Shown here: positions 26,701 to 34,689 of the stretch, one piece after another
Layout: each line of letters starts with the position of its first letter
Numbering within the stretch: position 1 is the stretch's first letter
Assembly (NCBI GenBank): GCA_948144175.1
Contig: CANXME010002528.1
Span: 248,001 to 312,000, forward strand
Length of the DNA: 64,000 bases
Origin: Closterium sp. NIES-65
Taxonomy: Eukaryota; Streptophyta; Zygnematophyceae; Desmidiales; Closteriaceae
Reading direction: 5' to 3'
Notes under the pieces: generated by a model
What the model saw: the letters and a program-made list of their open reading frames with translations, nothing else
Told to the model about the DNA's origin: nothing
The model's database searches: none
Program-made: the position numbers and the translations under genes

Positions 26701-29074
26701 GGAAGAGGCGGTAGTAGGGAACCGACTCGTCAAATGTGACGTCAAGGGAGGACAGAACACGACGAGAGGTGGGGTGGTAGAACTGCCACCCTGGCGCATC
26801 AGGGGGGAAGCCAAGGAAGACGCAAGGAACAGCACGAGGGGACAGCTTGTCAGCAGACAAGTCGCGGACAATCGCACGAGATCCCTAGACATGGAACGCA
26901 GACGCATCACCTACCTTCCCTGTCCACAGCAAAGCTGGGGAGGTCTCCGGCATGGAGACCCTGGGGTGAAGGTTGATCTGATGCGCCGCGTACCGAACCG
27001 CAAACGGCTACAGAAAATGGGGGGCAGCCGCATGCATCATGGACGTATGGGCGATGTCCATGACCATGCCAATGCGGCGCTCAGCAATCCCATTTTGCTG
27101 TGGAGAGTCCGGAAGCGTAAAGGTCTGGCGGATGCCTCGCGCACGGCAGTAAGCTCGCAGAAGGCCAGAGGAGAACTCTCCGCCTCGGTCAGAGTGCACA
27201 CGCAGAATAGGAAAGTCCGAGCTGAAGCTCCTCCTGAGCTGGAGACGAGCTGCGCGGATCTAGTAGATCAACACCTCAGTGACATCACCCTTGCTGCGCA
27301 AGGGGAAGACTGTGGTGTAACGCGAATAGTCGTCAACCACCAGCAAGAAGTAGCGCTTGTGACCCTGTCCACGCACGCGGGCCGGGCCCCACACGTCCAT
27401 GTGAAGCGTCTGCAGCGGGGCCACTATCGGGGGAAACTAAGAGGAGTGAGGGGCAGCCTGCAGCCGCCCCTCGACACAGGGGATGCAGGAAGGGCCAGGC
27501 CCTGGAGGAAGGGGAGGGAGCGGCCGGGGAAGACCAGAGACAAGGACACGGGAGGCCATGCCTCGGAGACGAGGCAGGGAGGGGTAACCAAGGCGGTGGT
27601 GCCACAGGAGAGTCTCGTGAGACAGGAGGCGACACGAGCAGGGGGCAGACTCAGGACCATACCTGGACGCTGCAGCAAACATCTGACCCGACGCAGCTAG
27701 CTAATCAGACGCAGGGACAGGAGGAGACTCAGTGGTCAGGGTGTACAGGCTCGACCCCGGCCGACACGTCAACGTGGCCAGGTGCCGGCATGTGCGAGCG
27801 TCCGAGGAGTGGGTCACCCGCTGACTCGCAGGAGTAAACTGGTGAACCCCCGCATCCTGTAGGTCAGCACCACTCACCAAGTTCGTAGAGAACGAGGGGA
27901 GGTAAAGACCAGACAAGGTGCCAGAGGGGGCAGTCGGACACGGGAGGACAGTGGAGAAGTGAGAAAGGACAGGACCCCCAGAGGGGTCTGCCAGGGAGAC
28001 TGCAACCGGCCGACCAAGTGGCGTGAGTGTGGTGCGGTCTCGAAAGAAGGAGCGAGAAGCCCCTGGGTCAAGTGTGAAGTTGAGGGAGGTCGAAGCCGAC
28101 GCGGTACCTGAGAGCGCAGACTCACCAGCACCTTAGGACGCAGACGCACTGGTACCTAGAGCAGCAGCCTCACTGGCACCTAGAGCAGCAGCCTCACCAG
28201 TACCTAGAGCAGCAGTCTCAATGCCCGGGTCGGGCGGGAAACACCGGTAACAGTCAACACCGGTAACATTCACCCTCATCACTAATAGTCACAGCATACA
28301 TGGCAGCAAGAATAGCATCAAAATCAAGATCAAAGATAGCTACACCCGCCCTAGACAGCTCACCCCAGCGGGGGATCTCAGTGGCCTCCGGGAACTGGTG
28401 ACGCCAAGCGTCCGTCAGGCTGCCAAAGCAACGTTGGGCGGGGTGTGCACCCCCACACTGCTCACCTGCGCGGTCGTCGGTGCGTAGGACGTAGGTGCAC
28501 GGACCAGCACCCCCACCACGCTGACGTGCAGCGTACCACTCATTGAGCTGCTGAGGGGGGGGGGATGTCCCGAGTGACTATGTAATAGAGAGTGATGTAC
28601 ATGGGGGGGGGGGTTCTTGGCGCAGAACTCAGCAGGAAGCGCAGCGCGGTAGCGAGTGTCACTAGTACGGAGGTGCGTAATGAGGTCAGCGACTGTGGGA
28701 AAGGCAGCAAGGTCAGGGAAGAGGTACGGTAGCATGAGGCGGCTCAATGCAGCAGTGGCAGGGGAAGAGTAGCGCGCAACTACAGCGTCGTACAAGGTCT
28801 GAGCACTCTTGTACTGACTAAAGTGTGCACGCTCAGTGGTAGGCAGGTGGCGACGCACAGCAAGACGTGCAGCAGCATCGTGAGTGGCCTACTATGAGCG
28901 AACAGTGGCGTCGGCATCGGCAGCAGGGGCAGGGGAGGCACCAGAGGTGAGGTCAAAGAGGGAGAGACCGTCTGCCCTATCGCACTGTAGGAAAAGCTGC
29001 AGGTCTTCTACCCAGACGTCAAAGTCAATGGCCCGACCCTCAGCGTCAAAAGTGAGAACACTGGGGGTAGCCAT
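23792..29074 (-). pseudogene. Cop-A3 gag-pol polyprotein (deleted and inactivated)
   Basis: Starts at the ATG at 29074 (MATPSVLTFDAEG). Two adjacent TAG codons interrupt gag near 28890 (Gln-Trp in A2). A short C-run (plus-strand G-run 28603-28613) shifts the frame, and near 28570 the gag tail and Gly-rich region are deleted. The Cys/His module, protease (TFTLDSGASRSFF near 28060), pre-integrase (LLWHHRLGYPSLPRL) and integrase (VHSDRGGEFSS, QNGIAERR) are readable with further TAG stops. The linker to RT entry is open from 26860 to 25106. RT/RNase H is open from 24757 to 23792, but YVDD reads YVDV (codon 24722-24724) and the RNase H motif reads GHATASWA instead of GHLDASWA. Ends IFTKALAPCDHQRFCT, stop 23792. 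Confidence 0.92.
28415..28500 (-). other. Cys/His module in Cop-A3 gag
   Basis: Intact form of the module: CTYVLRTDDRAGEQC, then GGAH, then PAQRCFGSLTDAW, giving C-X13-C-X3-H-X4-C. Followed by IPRWGELSRAGVAIFDLDF, also conserved in A2 and A5. Confidence 0.65.
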
Positions 29075-30204
29075 GACAGCAGTAGACTAGCAGCGCTAAC
29101 TGTAGGGCAGGGGCAGTGCAGTGATAGAGGCGCTGCTCTCACCAGACAGGGCGGTTCGGGCAGCTCGGCAGCACAGAAGCTCGGCAACACGGCGGCGCGG
29201 GTGACTCGGGTGGCTCGGCAGCAACTGCGGCTCGGCGGCACCCGCGGCTCGGCTCCTTAGCTGCTCAGGCGGCTCGGGCTGCTCGGGCGGCTCGGGCGGC
29301 TCAGGCGGCTCGGGCGGAACGGGCGGCTCGGGTGGCTCGGGTGGTGCGGGCGCCTCGGCTGCGTAGGGCGGCAGGGCCGCTGGTAGGGCGGCGGGGCCGC
29401 TGGTAGGGTGGCGGGGCCGCAGGTAGGGCGGCGGGGCCGCTGGTAGGGCGGCAGGGCCGCTGGTAGGGCGGTGGGGCCGCAGGTAGGGCGGCGGGGCCGC
29501 TGGTAGGGCGGAGGGGCCTCAGGTAGGGCGGCGGGGCCGCTGGTAGGGCGGCGGGGCCGCTGGTAGGGCGGCGGGGTCGGTGGTAGGGCGGCGGGGCCGC
29601 AGGTAGGGCGGAGGGGCTGCACGTAGGGCGGCTGGGCCGCTGGTAGGGCGGCGGGGCCGCAGGTAGGGCGGCGGGGCCGCAGGTAGGGCGGCGGGGTCGG
29701 AGGTAGGGTGACGGGGCCGGGTCGCAGGTAGGACGACGGGGCCGGTACGCACGTAGGGCGACGGGGCCTGGGTCGGAGGTGGGGCGACGGGGCCGGGGTC
29801 GCAAGTAGGGCGACGGGGCCGGGGCCGGGACCGGGGCGCAGGTAAGGCGATGGGGCTAGGGCCGGGGCCGCAGGTATGGCGGCGGGGCCAGGGTTGCAGT
29901 AGGGTGACGGGGCCGGGGTCGCAGGTAGGGCGACGGGGCCGGGGCGCAGGTAGGGCGACGGGGCCGGGGCGCAGGTAGGGCGACGGGGCCGAGGCGCAGG
30001 TAGGGCGACGGGGACGAGGCTCAGGTAGGGCAACGGGGTCGCTAGGGCGACGAATCAGGGGCCGCTAAGGTGGCTCAACGTGGCCGCTAGGGCGGCTCGA
30101 CGAAGTCAGAGAGGGGAGCGCGACTCGGGCTGAGCGCGCTCCGGGCAGGAAAAAAAAAAGATTCGACTTGGTGGGCCCTAGGCACAGTTCCCACGAGGGA
30201 ACCT
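29075..30204 (-). repeat. Cop-A3 leader with C-rich 20-bp tandem repeat
   Basis: From about 29363 to 29710 a regular 20-bp unit (plus strand GGTAGGGCGGCGGGGCCGCT and variants); from 29710 to about 30060 longer irregular units with the same GGTAGGGCGACGGGGCC core. C-rich in element sense. It creates long Pro/Arg-rich open frames that are not taken as genes. Confidence 0.9.
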
Positions 30205-30215
30205 GCTCGATACCA
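30205..30215 (-). promoter_or_regulatory. Cop-A3 primer-binding site
   Basis: Minus strand TGGTATCGAGC, directly after the 5' LTR end. Confidence 0.8.
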
Positions 30216-30337
30216 TGAGAAAAATGAAACGAGAATGACTGCACTAAGGAATGAAAGTGGTACAAATATGCAACCCTAGTAATGTGTACCCCATATAGGC
30301 TACCCCACTACAGCCTACACAACATTATGATTTGACA
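30216..30337 (-). repeat. Cop-A3 5' LTR
   Basis: 122 bp; minus strand TGTCAAATCATAATG to TTTTTCTCA; matches 23454-23575. Confidence 0.95.
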
Positions 30338-30342
30338 GAAAG
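30338..30342. repeat. Target duplication GAAAG (right of Cop-A3)
   Basis: Third copy of GAAAG, directly after the A3 LTR. Confidence 0.9.
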
Positions 30343-31260
30343 CCCTTAGGATCTTTGCAGGACTAAACTCCTGGTAGGATTGATGTAACAACGGAAGCGT
30401 TTTATGAAAGATTTTGTGAACCACCTTGCACTGGTATGTGAGGTCAAAGTAGATTGATTAAAACAAAAGGACACAAACTTTTATAAGAGTACAAGGGAAT
30501 ATGAAGGGTTATAACTAATAACTGTTTTGGTGTTGCTGTTGCGGTTCGATACAGTGACGATTCGGGTAACTGCTCAATAGCGAGTCAGTTGTCTGTGCTT
30601 GCTGTCGCGCTGTACTTGTCAGGTCAAAGGTCGCTGGGAGGGAAACGATCCATGCTCGGCTGGGGGAGAGGTGAGGACGAGCAGGAGAAACAGGCTTGTT
30701 TTCAAGCCAGACCCAGCTGCATGAAACCCCATCACCGTGCACTGCACTCAGAACCGAAAGGCGGTGCGTGTTGGGAGCGGGGGGCACTACGACCACAGTG
30801 ATGTGTTGCGCGCCCTCTACGAAAAGCAAATGCGCTGGCACAACGGGACAGCGCGTTGCCGTGGCTGTGGCTGGCGTCGGCGCTGACAGCCACCCAAACG
30901 ACAAACGCCTGGCAGCATATGTCGCAGATACATGCCAGCGAGGCTGCACAAGGCAGTTACAGAGCTGTATAAGACACGCGTAATGAATGCGCGTGCAGTT
31001 ACAAGGCAGCAATCGGCTGTACCTGTGGTGGTCCTGTCCTCTGGTCAACTGGGCCTATGGCCTAGTGGGTCAAGTTGTCGGTTTCAGACGAAACCGAACT
31101 CGCTGTCTGTATCCTCAGATAAAAAATTCTACACGTCTGAAAAAATCATACGAACTTAAAAGTCAAATCTTGCTGATCAGATGAGAACAAACACAAAATC
31201 TTAGGATTAAGATGAATACAAAAAAACCAGTCTTAAACGCAGACCATCAGACCAAATTGG
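30343..31260 (-). repeat. Cop-B2 5' LTR, outer part (proposed)
   Basis: Sequence between the A3 target duplication and the broken Kir exon. It is assigned to the Cop-B2 LTR because removing A2 and A3 joins it to the LTR end beside the Cop-B2 PBS. No second LTR survives for comparison. A perfect inverted repeat (ATCAGACCAA, one spacer base, TTGGTCTGAT) lies at 31246-31266 near its outer edge. Confidence 0.55.
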
Positions 31261-31274
31261 TCTGATAACGAGAA

Positions 31275-31375
31275 CCCTGAGAGTGATCTAGAGTGGGGAC
31301 GAGATCGGATGAGATGTGCAGGAGGTCGAGGAACTCATATTCCCATAGCACCTCCCCATCGTAGGCGTAGTACTC
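31275..31375 (-). CDS. Kir-like channel, last surviving exon (partial)
   Basis: After the acceptor CTGCTGCTCACTGCAG the frame reads EYYAYDGEVLWEYEFLDLL, matching the Kir C-domain strand that usually reads S-Y-x-x-x-E-I-x-W-G-x-x-F. Phase 0, consistent with the previous exon. It ends where Cop-B2 LTR sequence begins, so the end of the C-domain is lost. Confidence 0.7.
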
Positions 31376-31479
31376 CTGCAGTGAGCAGCAGCGTGAGGAG
31401 CATTGCAGGCAGAGAACAGTGAATGAGAGGGGTGCAGCAGACAATGGAGGGATGCAGAGAACAGAAGAGGTTGCAGGGA

Positions 31480-31845
31480 ACAGTAGAGGGTGCGGAGAAC
31501 AGCAGAGGAAAGGGGTGCAGAGAAGAGCAGGTGAAACGGGCGCAGAGAACAGCAGAGGAAACGGGTGCAGAGAACAGCAGAGGAAACGGGTGCAGAGAAC
31601 AGCAGAGGAAACGGGTGCAGAGAACAGCAGAGGAAACGGGTGCAGAGAACAGCAGAGGAAACGGGTGCAGAGAACAGCAGAGGAAACAGGTGCAGAGAAC
31701 AGCAGAGGAAACGGGTGCAGAGAACAGCAGAGGAAACGGGTGCAGAGAACAGCAGAGGAAACGGGTGCAGAGAACAGCAGAGGAAACGGGTGCAGAGAAC
31801 AGCAGCAGAAAGGGGTGCAGTGCGGAGAACCGTGCGGAGAACAGC
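31480..31845 (-). repeat. 25-bp minisatellite, acceptor-like, Kir intron
   Basis: Unit GCAGAGAACAGCAGAGGAAACGGGT on the plus strand, about 14 copies, period exactly 25. In gene sense it is pyrimidine-rich (CTCTGCTGTTCTCTGCACC), resembling the region upstream of the nearby acceptor. Since 25 is not a multiple of 3, all three frames stay open in turn; the open frames are artefacts. Confidence 0.92.
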
Positions 31846-31869
31846 AGAGGAAAGGGGTGACTTACCTTG

Positions 31870-32160
31870 ACTAGCTTGACTCACCTTCACTAGCTTGATT
31901 CACCTTGACTGGCTTGACTCACCTTGACTGGCTTGACTCACCTTGACTGGCTTGACTCACCTTGACTGGCTTGACTCACCTTGACTGGCTTGACTCACCT
32001 TGACTGGCTTGATTCACCTTGACTGGCTTGACTCACCTTGACTGGCTTGACTCACCTTGACTGGCTTGACTCACCTTGACTGGCTTGACTCACCTTGACT
32101 GGCTTGACTCACCTTGACTGGCTTGACTCACCTTGCCTAGCTTGACTTACCTTGACTATT
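31870..32160 (-). repeat. 19-bp minisatellite carrying a splice-donor motif, Kir intron
   Basis: Plus-strand unit CTTGACTGGCTTGACTCAC, about 14 copies; in gene sense each unit gives CAAG-GTGAGTCAAG. It follows the donor at 32183 and the true exon donor at 32357, both of which have CAAG before GT. Confidence 0.92.
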
Positions 32161-32183
32161 TTCACTCAACCACATCAACTCAC

Positions 32184-32275
32184 CTTGACCACAAACTCCA
32201 GCTCATGCATGGTGGTGCGTTCGATTCGAAACCAGAGATGGAGAGGGGGAAGGATGTCAGCTTACGAGTTGACTC
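32184..32275 (-). repeat. Partial duplicate of Kir exon 32358-32519 end
   Basis: Minus-strand ERTTMHELEFVVK followed by GTGAGT parallels ERTTMQPVFVVK followed by GTCAGT in the upstream exon. It could be an alternative exon end or a relic. Confidence 0.6.
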
Positions 32276-32357
32276 ATGAAGTGACTCGCATCGTCTCGCC
32301 TTGACTGCATTGACTCCACCTTGAATGCGTTGACTCACCTTGACTGCATTGACTGAC

Positions 32358-32519
32358 CTTGACCACAAAGACTGGCTGCATGGTGGTGCGTTCAAGGCCG
32401 GAGATGGTGAGGGAGAAGGATGTATCTGCTGCCAGCATGTCGTTGAGGGAGAGGCCATGCAGAGGACTGGATTCGTCCACTATGTGCCACAGCATGAAGC
32501 CAAAGCGCATGTAGGGCAG
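32358..32519 (-). CDS. Kir-like channel exon with HIVDESSPL motif
   Basis: Flanked by TTTCCAG on the acceptor side and GTCAGT on the donor side; 162 bp, phase 0 at both ends. Encodes LPYMRFGFMLWHIVDESSP, then AADTSFSLTISGLERTTM. This is the strongest Kir-specific signature in the window. Confidence 0.8.
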
Positions 32520-32589
32520 CTGGAAAGACGGAAGGAGGGGGGGGGGGGGGGGGTGGAAATGTGTGTATCGTCAACAAGGGGCACTAGAC

Positions 32590-32700
32590 AGCAGGTCCCT
32601 CCGCACTGGGCGCATGACTAGCCCGCTCCACGAGAGGCCGTGCAGTGCAGGAGAAAGGGAGGTATCAACCGAGATGATCCCTGCAAGACAGGACTTTACC
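32590..32700 (-). repeat. Second degenerate duplicate of the Kir exon end
   Basis: Minus strand reads VDTSLSPALHGLSWSGLVMRPV, which parallels ADTSFSLTISGLERTTMQPV with many changes. Confidence 0.4.
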
Positions 32701-32829
32701 AGCTCATCGCACGAGCTCCATGTCATATATTGACAAGGAATTATGAGTCGACTCAAAAGTTGACTCATCGCACGAGCTCCTTGTGATGCATTGAGTAATT
32801 GACAATGCTGGAGGCAGGTTAAGTGGCAT

Positions 32830-33295
32830 CATGGCATCACGGCTCCACGGCATGGCATGGGAGAGCACAACATTGCAAGCAACTGCGTCATGGTATGGCA
32901 TGGCATGGAACGGCATGGCACAGAATGACATGGCATGGCATGGCACGGCACAGTATGACATGGCACGACATGGCATGGCACGGCATGGCATGGCACGGCA
33001 TGGCATGGCACGGTATGGCATGGCACGGCATGGCATGGCACGGTATGGCATGGCATGGCATGACATGGCACGGTATGGCATGGCACGGTATGGCATGGCA
33101 CGGTATGGTATGGTATGGCATGGCATGGCATGGCATGGCACGGCATGGCACGGCATGGCATGGCACGGCATGGCATAGCACGGTATGGCATGGCACGGTA
33201 TGGCATGGCACGGTATGGTATGGCATGGCATGGCATGGCATGGCATGGCACGGCATGGCACGGCATGGCATGGCACGGCATGGCATGGACATAAA
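32830..33295 (-). repeat. (ATGGC)n-type pentanucleotide array, Kir intron
   Basis: Imperfect GGCAT/GGCAC/GGTAT pentamers for about 465 bp, filling most of the intron between exons 33314-33497 and 32358-32519. All frames are open because the unit has no stop codon; no gene is called. Confidence 0.95.
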
Positions 33296-33313
33296 AGCTT
33301 CATAGTGACTGAC

Positions 33314-33497
33314 CTCGGATCTCACTAGCTGCAGGTTGTGGAGACAGCAGTGCACCTCCCCGGAGGGGGAGGGGAGGAAGAGGCGCACGGAGAGTGCAAG
33401 TTTTACGTTCACCAGCTCGTGAGAGTTCAGCCCTACCAGGGCAAACCGTGCAAGAGGAAATAGAAACGGTGAAACTGAGAAGAGCAAGCCTTTGCAC
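33314..33497 (-). CDS. Kir-like channel exon (first cytoplasmic strands)
   Basis: Ends LVRSE at the donor GTCAGT (33313). Encodes RFALVGLNSHELVNVKLAL, matching the Kir segment R-x-x-N-x-R-x-N-x-L-V-x-A-x-x-R. The acceptor GAG-GTGC at 33497 fits the phase; CTCTCAG at 33505 is an alternative that does not. Confidence 0.62.
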
Positions 33498-33659
33498 CTC
33501 AGGAACTGAGAGAGCGCAAGGCATATCATGATGAGGTGACTTTTGACTCGACTCAAGAGGAATTTGCAGCGACTCCTTGCTTTCAAAATCCAGTTGGACT
33601 GCAGTCTGTCTCCCTCCCTTCACTTTCGCCCTCTCTCTTCACTGTCTCTCCTCGTGACT

Positions 33660-33890
33660 GCTCACCTCTACTTCTCAGTTCCATGAACAGTCATCTCTTC
33701 AACTCCTCACCTCTTCACCTCCTCAACTCCTCACCTCTTCACCTCTTCAACTCCTCACCTCTTCACCTCTTCAACTCCTCACCTCTTTACCTTATCACCT
33801 CTTCATCTCCTCGCCTCCTCACCTCCTCACCTCCTCGCCTCCTCAACTCCTCACATCCTCACCTTCTCACCTCATGTCCTCGCCTCCTCA
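33660..33890 (-). repeat. GTGAGGAG-type minisatellite, Kir intron
   Basis: Plus strand CTCCTCACCTCTTCACC-type 9-bp related units; in gene sense repeated GAGGTGAGG, directly downstream of the donor AAG-GTGAGG at 33891. Confidence 0.85.
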
Positions 33891-33891
33891 C

Positions 33892-33991
33892 CTTCTCTTC
33901 TCAGTGCCATGGCCGGTCACGGCCTGAGTGGCAAGGGTGACGAAGCGAGAGCACCGAACTGTCTCTGCTGGCCGGCCGAGGCGAGCAAAGA
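33892..33991 (-). CDS. Kir-like channel exon after TM2 (FARLGRP)
   Basis: Acceptor CTCTCACCAG, donor AAG-GTGAGG, 100 bp, phases 1 and 2. The split Val codon joins SGA to V-FARLGRPAETVRCSRF, matching Kir F-A-R-F-x-R-P-x-A-x-x-x-F-S. Confidence 0.75.
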
Positions 33992-34481
33992 CTGGTGAGA
34001 GGAGAGGAGCAGAAGAGCAGTTGGGAAAGCAAAAGTGGGAAACGAGATCACAAGGCATGAGCACCACATGGTCTCTTCTAGGCAGGTAATGCTCGCAACT
34101 ATTAGCAAGCGATGGGGTGAGGAACGGGAGAAAGCAAAAGGGAGCACTGCACAGCACCGCACCGAACAGCACAGCACAAAATAGAAGAGCAGAAAAGAGC
34201 AGAGCAGAGCATGCAATCATGCACACACCAGCTCCAGTGAGAGAGTGAGTGAGTGAATGAGTGATGAGGACACAACACAGCAGTTTCACGAGAGAGCGAG
34301 GAGACCACCCTCACACACTCATGCTCCCCTCTGAGTTACGAGATGCCTCAGAACAAACCCTCGCTTCCTTCCTTCCGAAAACTCTCGAAAGCTCAAGCAC
34401 GTGCTCCAGCAAAGCACCATACACGCAGAGCGCCCTCACCTCCCAACGCCTCAGAACCATCATGCACACACGAGCACCCAC

Positions 34482-34603
34482 CTGCACCGCTGAGGAAGAC
34501 AAAGAGTAGCTGCGAGAGCAGCGTGAGGAGGTTGGCAAGCATGAGTGCAGAGGGCGAGAGCACCTGCAGATGCAAGCCTCCAAAGGTGGTGCAGAGAGAG
34601 AGA
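34482..34603 (-). CDS. Kir-like channel exon with filter region and TM2
   Basis: Acceptor CTCTCCAG, donor GCAG-GTGGGT. Encodes LSLCTTFGGLHLQVLSP then a hydrophobic stretch LMLANLLTLLSQLLFVFLSG as TM2. Spacing from the Pro after the filter to FAR in the next exon is within one residue of KirBac spacing recalled from the family. Confidence 0.68.
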
Positions 34604-34689
34604 CTGGAGAGAGGGGAAGAAGAGAGGGAAGAGAGAGGTGCGGACGGTTCATGCACTCATGAACTCAGGAGGATACAAGGGCTAGACAG

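Larger units (their letters stand above)
23454..30337 (-). mobile_element. Cop-A3: Copia element, 122-bp LTRs
   Basis: Minus-strand insertion with matching 122-bp LTRs (23454-23575 and 30216-30337, five differences seen), PBS, PPT and GAAAG on both sides. Same family as A2: same PPT, same 3' UTR sequence, same domain order, but a different LTR subtype (CACTAAGGAATG instead of the A2 sequence). Relative to A2, about 0.5 kb of gag is deleted, and the RT and RNase H active sites are changed. Confidence 0.95.
10951..31260 (-). mobile_element. Cop-B2: Copia element, 3'-truncated, split by A2 and A3
   Basis: Coding body on the minus strand from 16068 down to about 10960, PBS at 16115-16126, and a 5' LTR whose last 16 bp are at 16127-16142 while the rest lies beyond two inserted elements, from 30343 to about 31260. 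The join is supported by the GAAAG target duplications of the two inserts: removing both reconnects ...AAGGG to CTTTCTCTGCCCAACA in LTR sense. The 3' end of pol, 3' UTR and 3' LTR are missing at the Gyp-1 junction. The LTR outer end is uncertain, within about 31246-31275. Confidence 0.75.

Noticed and set aside
29257-30033. Pro/Arg-rich 258-codon minus frame
   Set aside because: Lies wholly within the Cop-A3 leader tandem repeat and starts after the PBS; no conservation with the A2 leader at protein level.
16143-30337. Cop-A2 and Cop-A3 as one tandem element sharing an LTR
   Set aside because: Each has two LTRs of its own subtype and length (126 and 122 bp) and its own PBS.
31419-31874. Overlapping open frames of about 150 codons over a 25-bp repeat
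   Set aside because: All three plus frames are open for the same reason; the region is an intron repeat.
31480-33295. CRISPR-like direct repeats
   Set aside because: The units are contiguous with no unique spacers, and the context is a eukaryotic intron.
32704-33305. Met-Ala-Trp-His and Met-Pro-Cys-His open frames
   Set aside because: Pentanucleotide array without stop codons, open on both strands.
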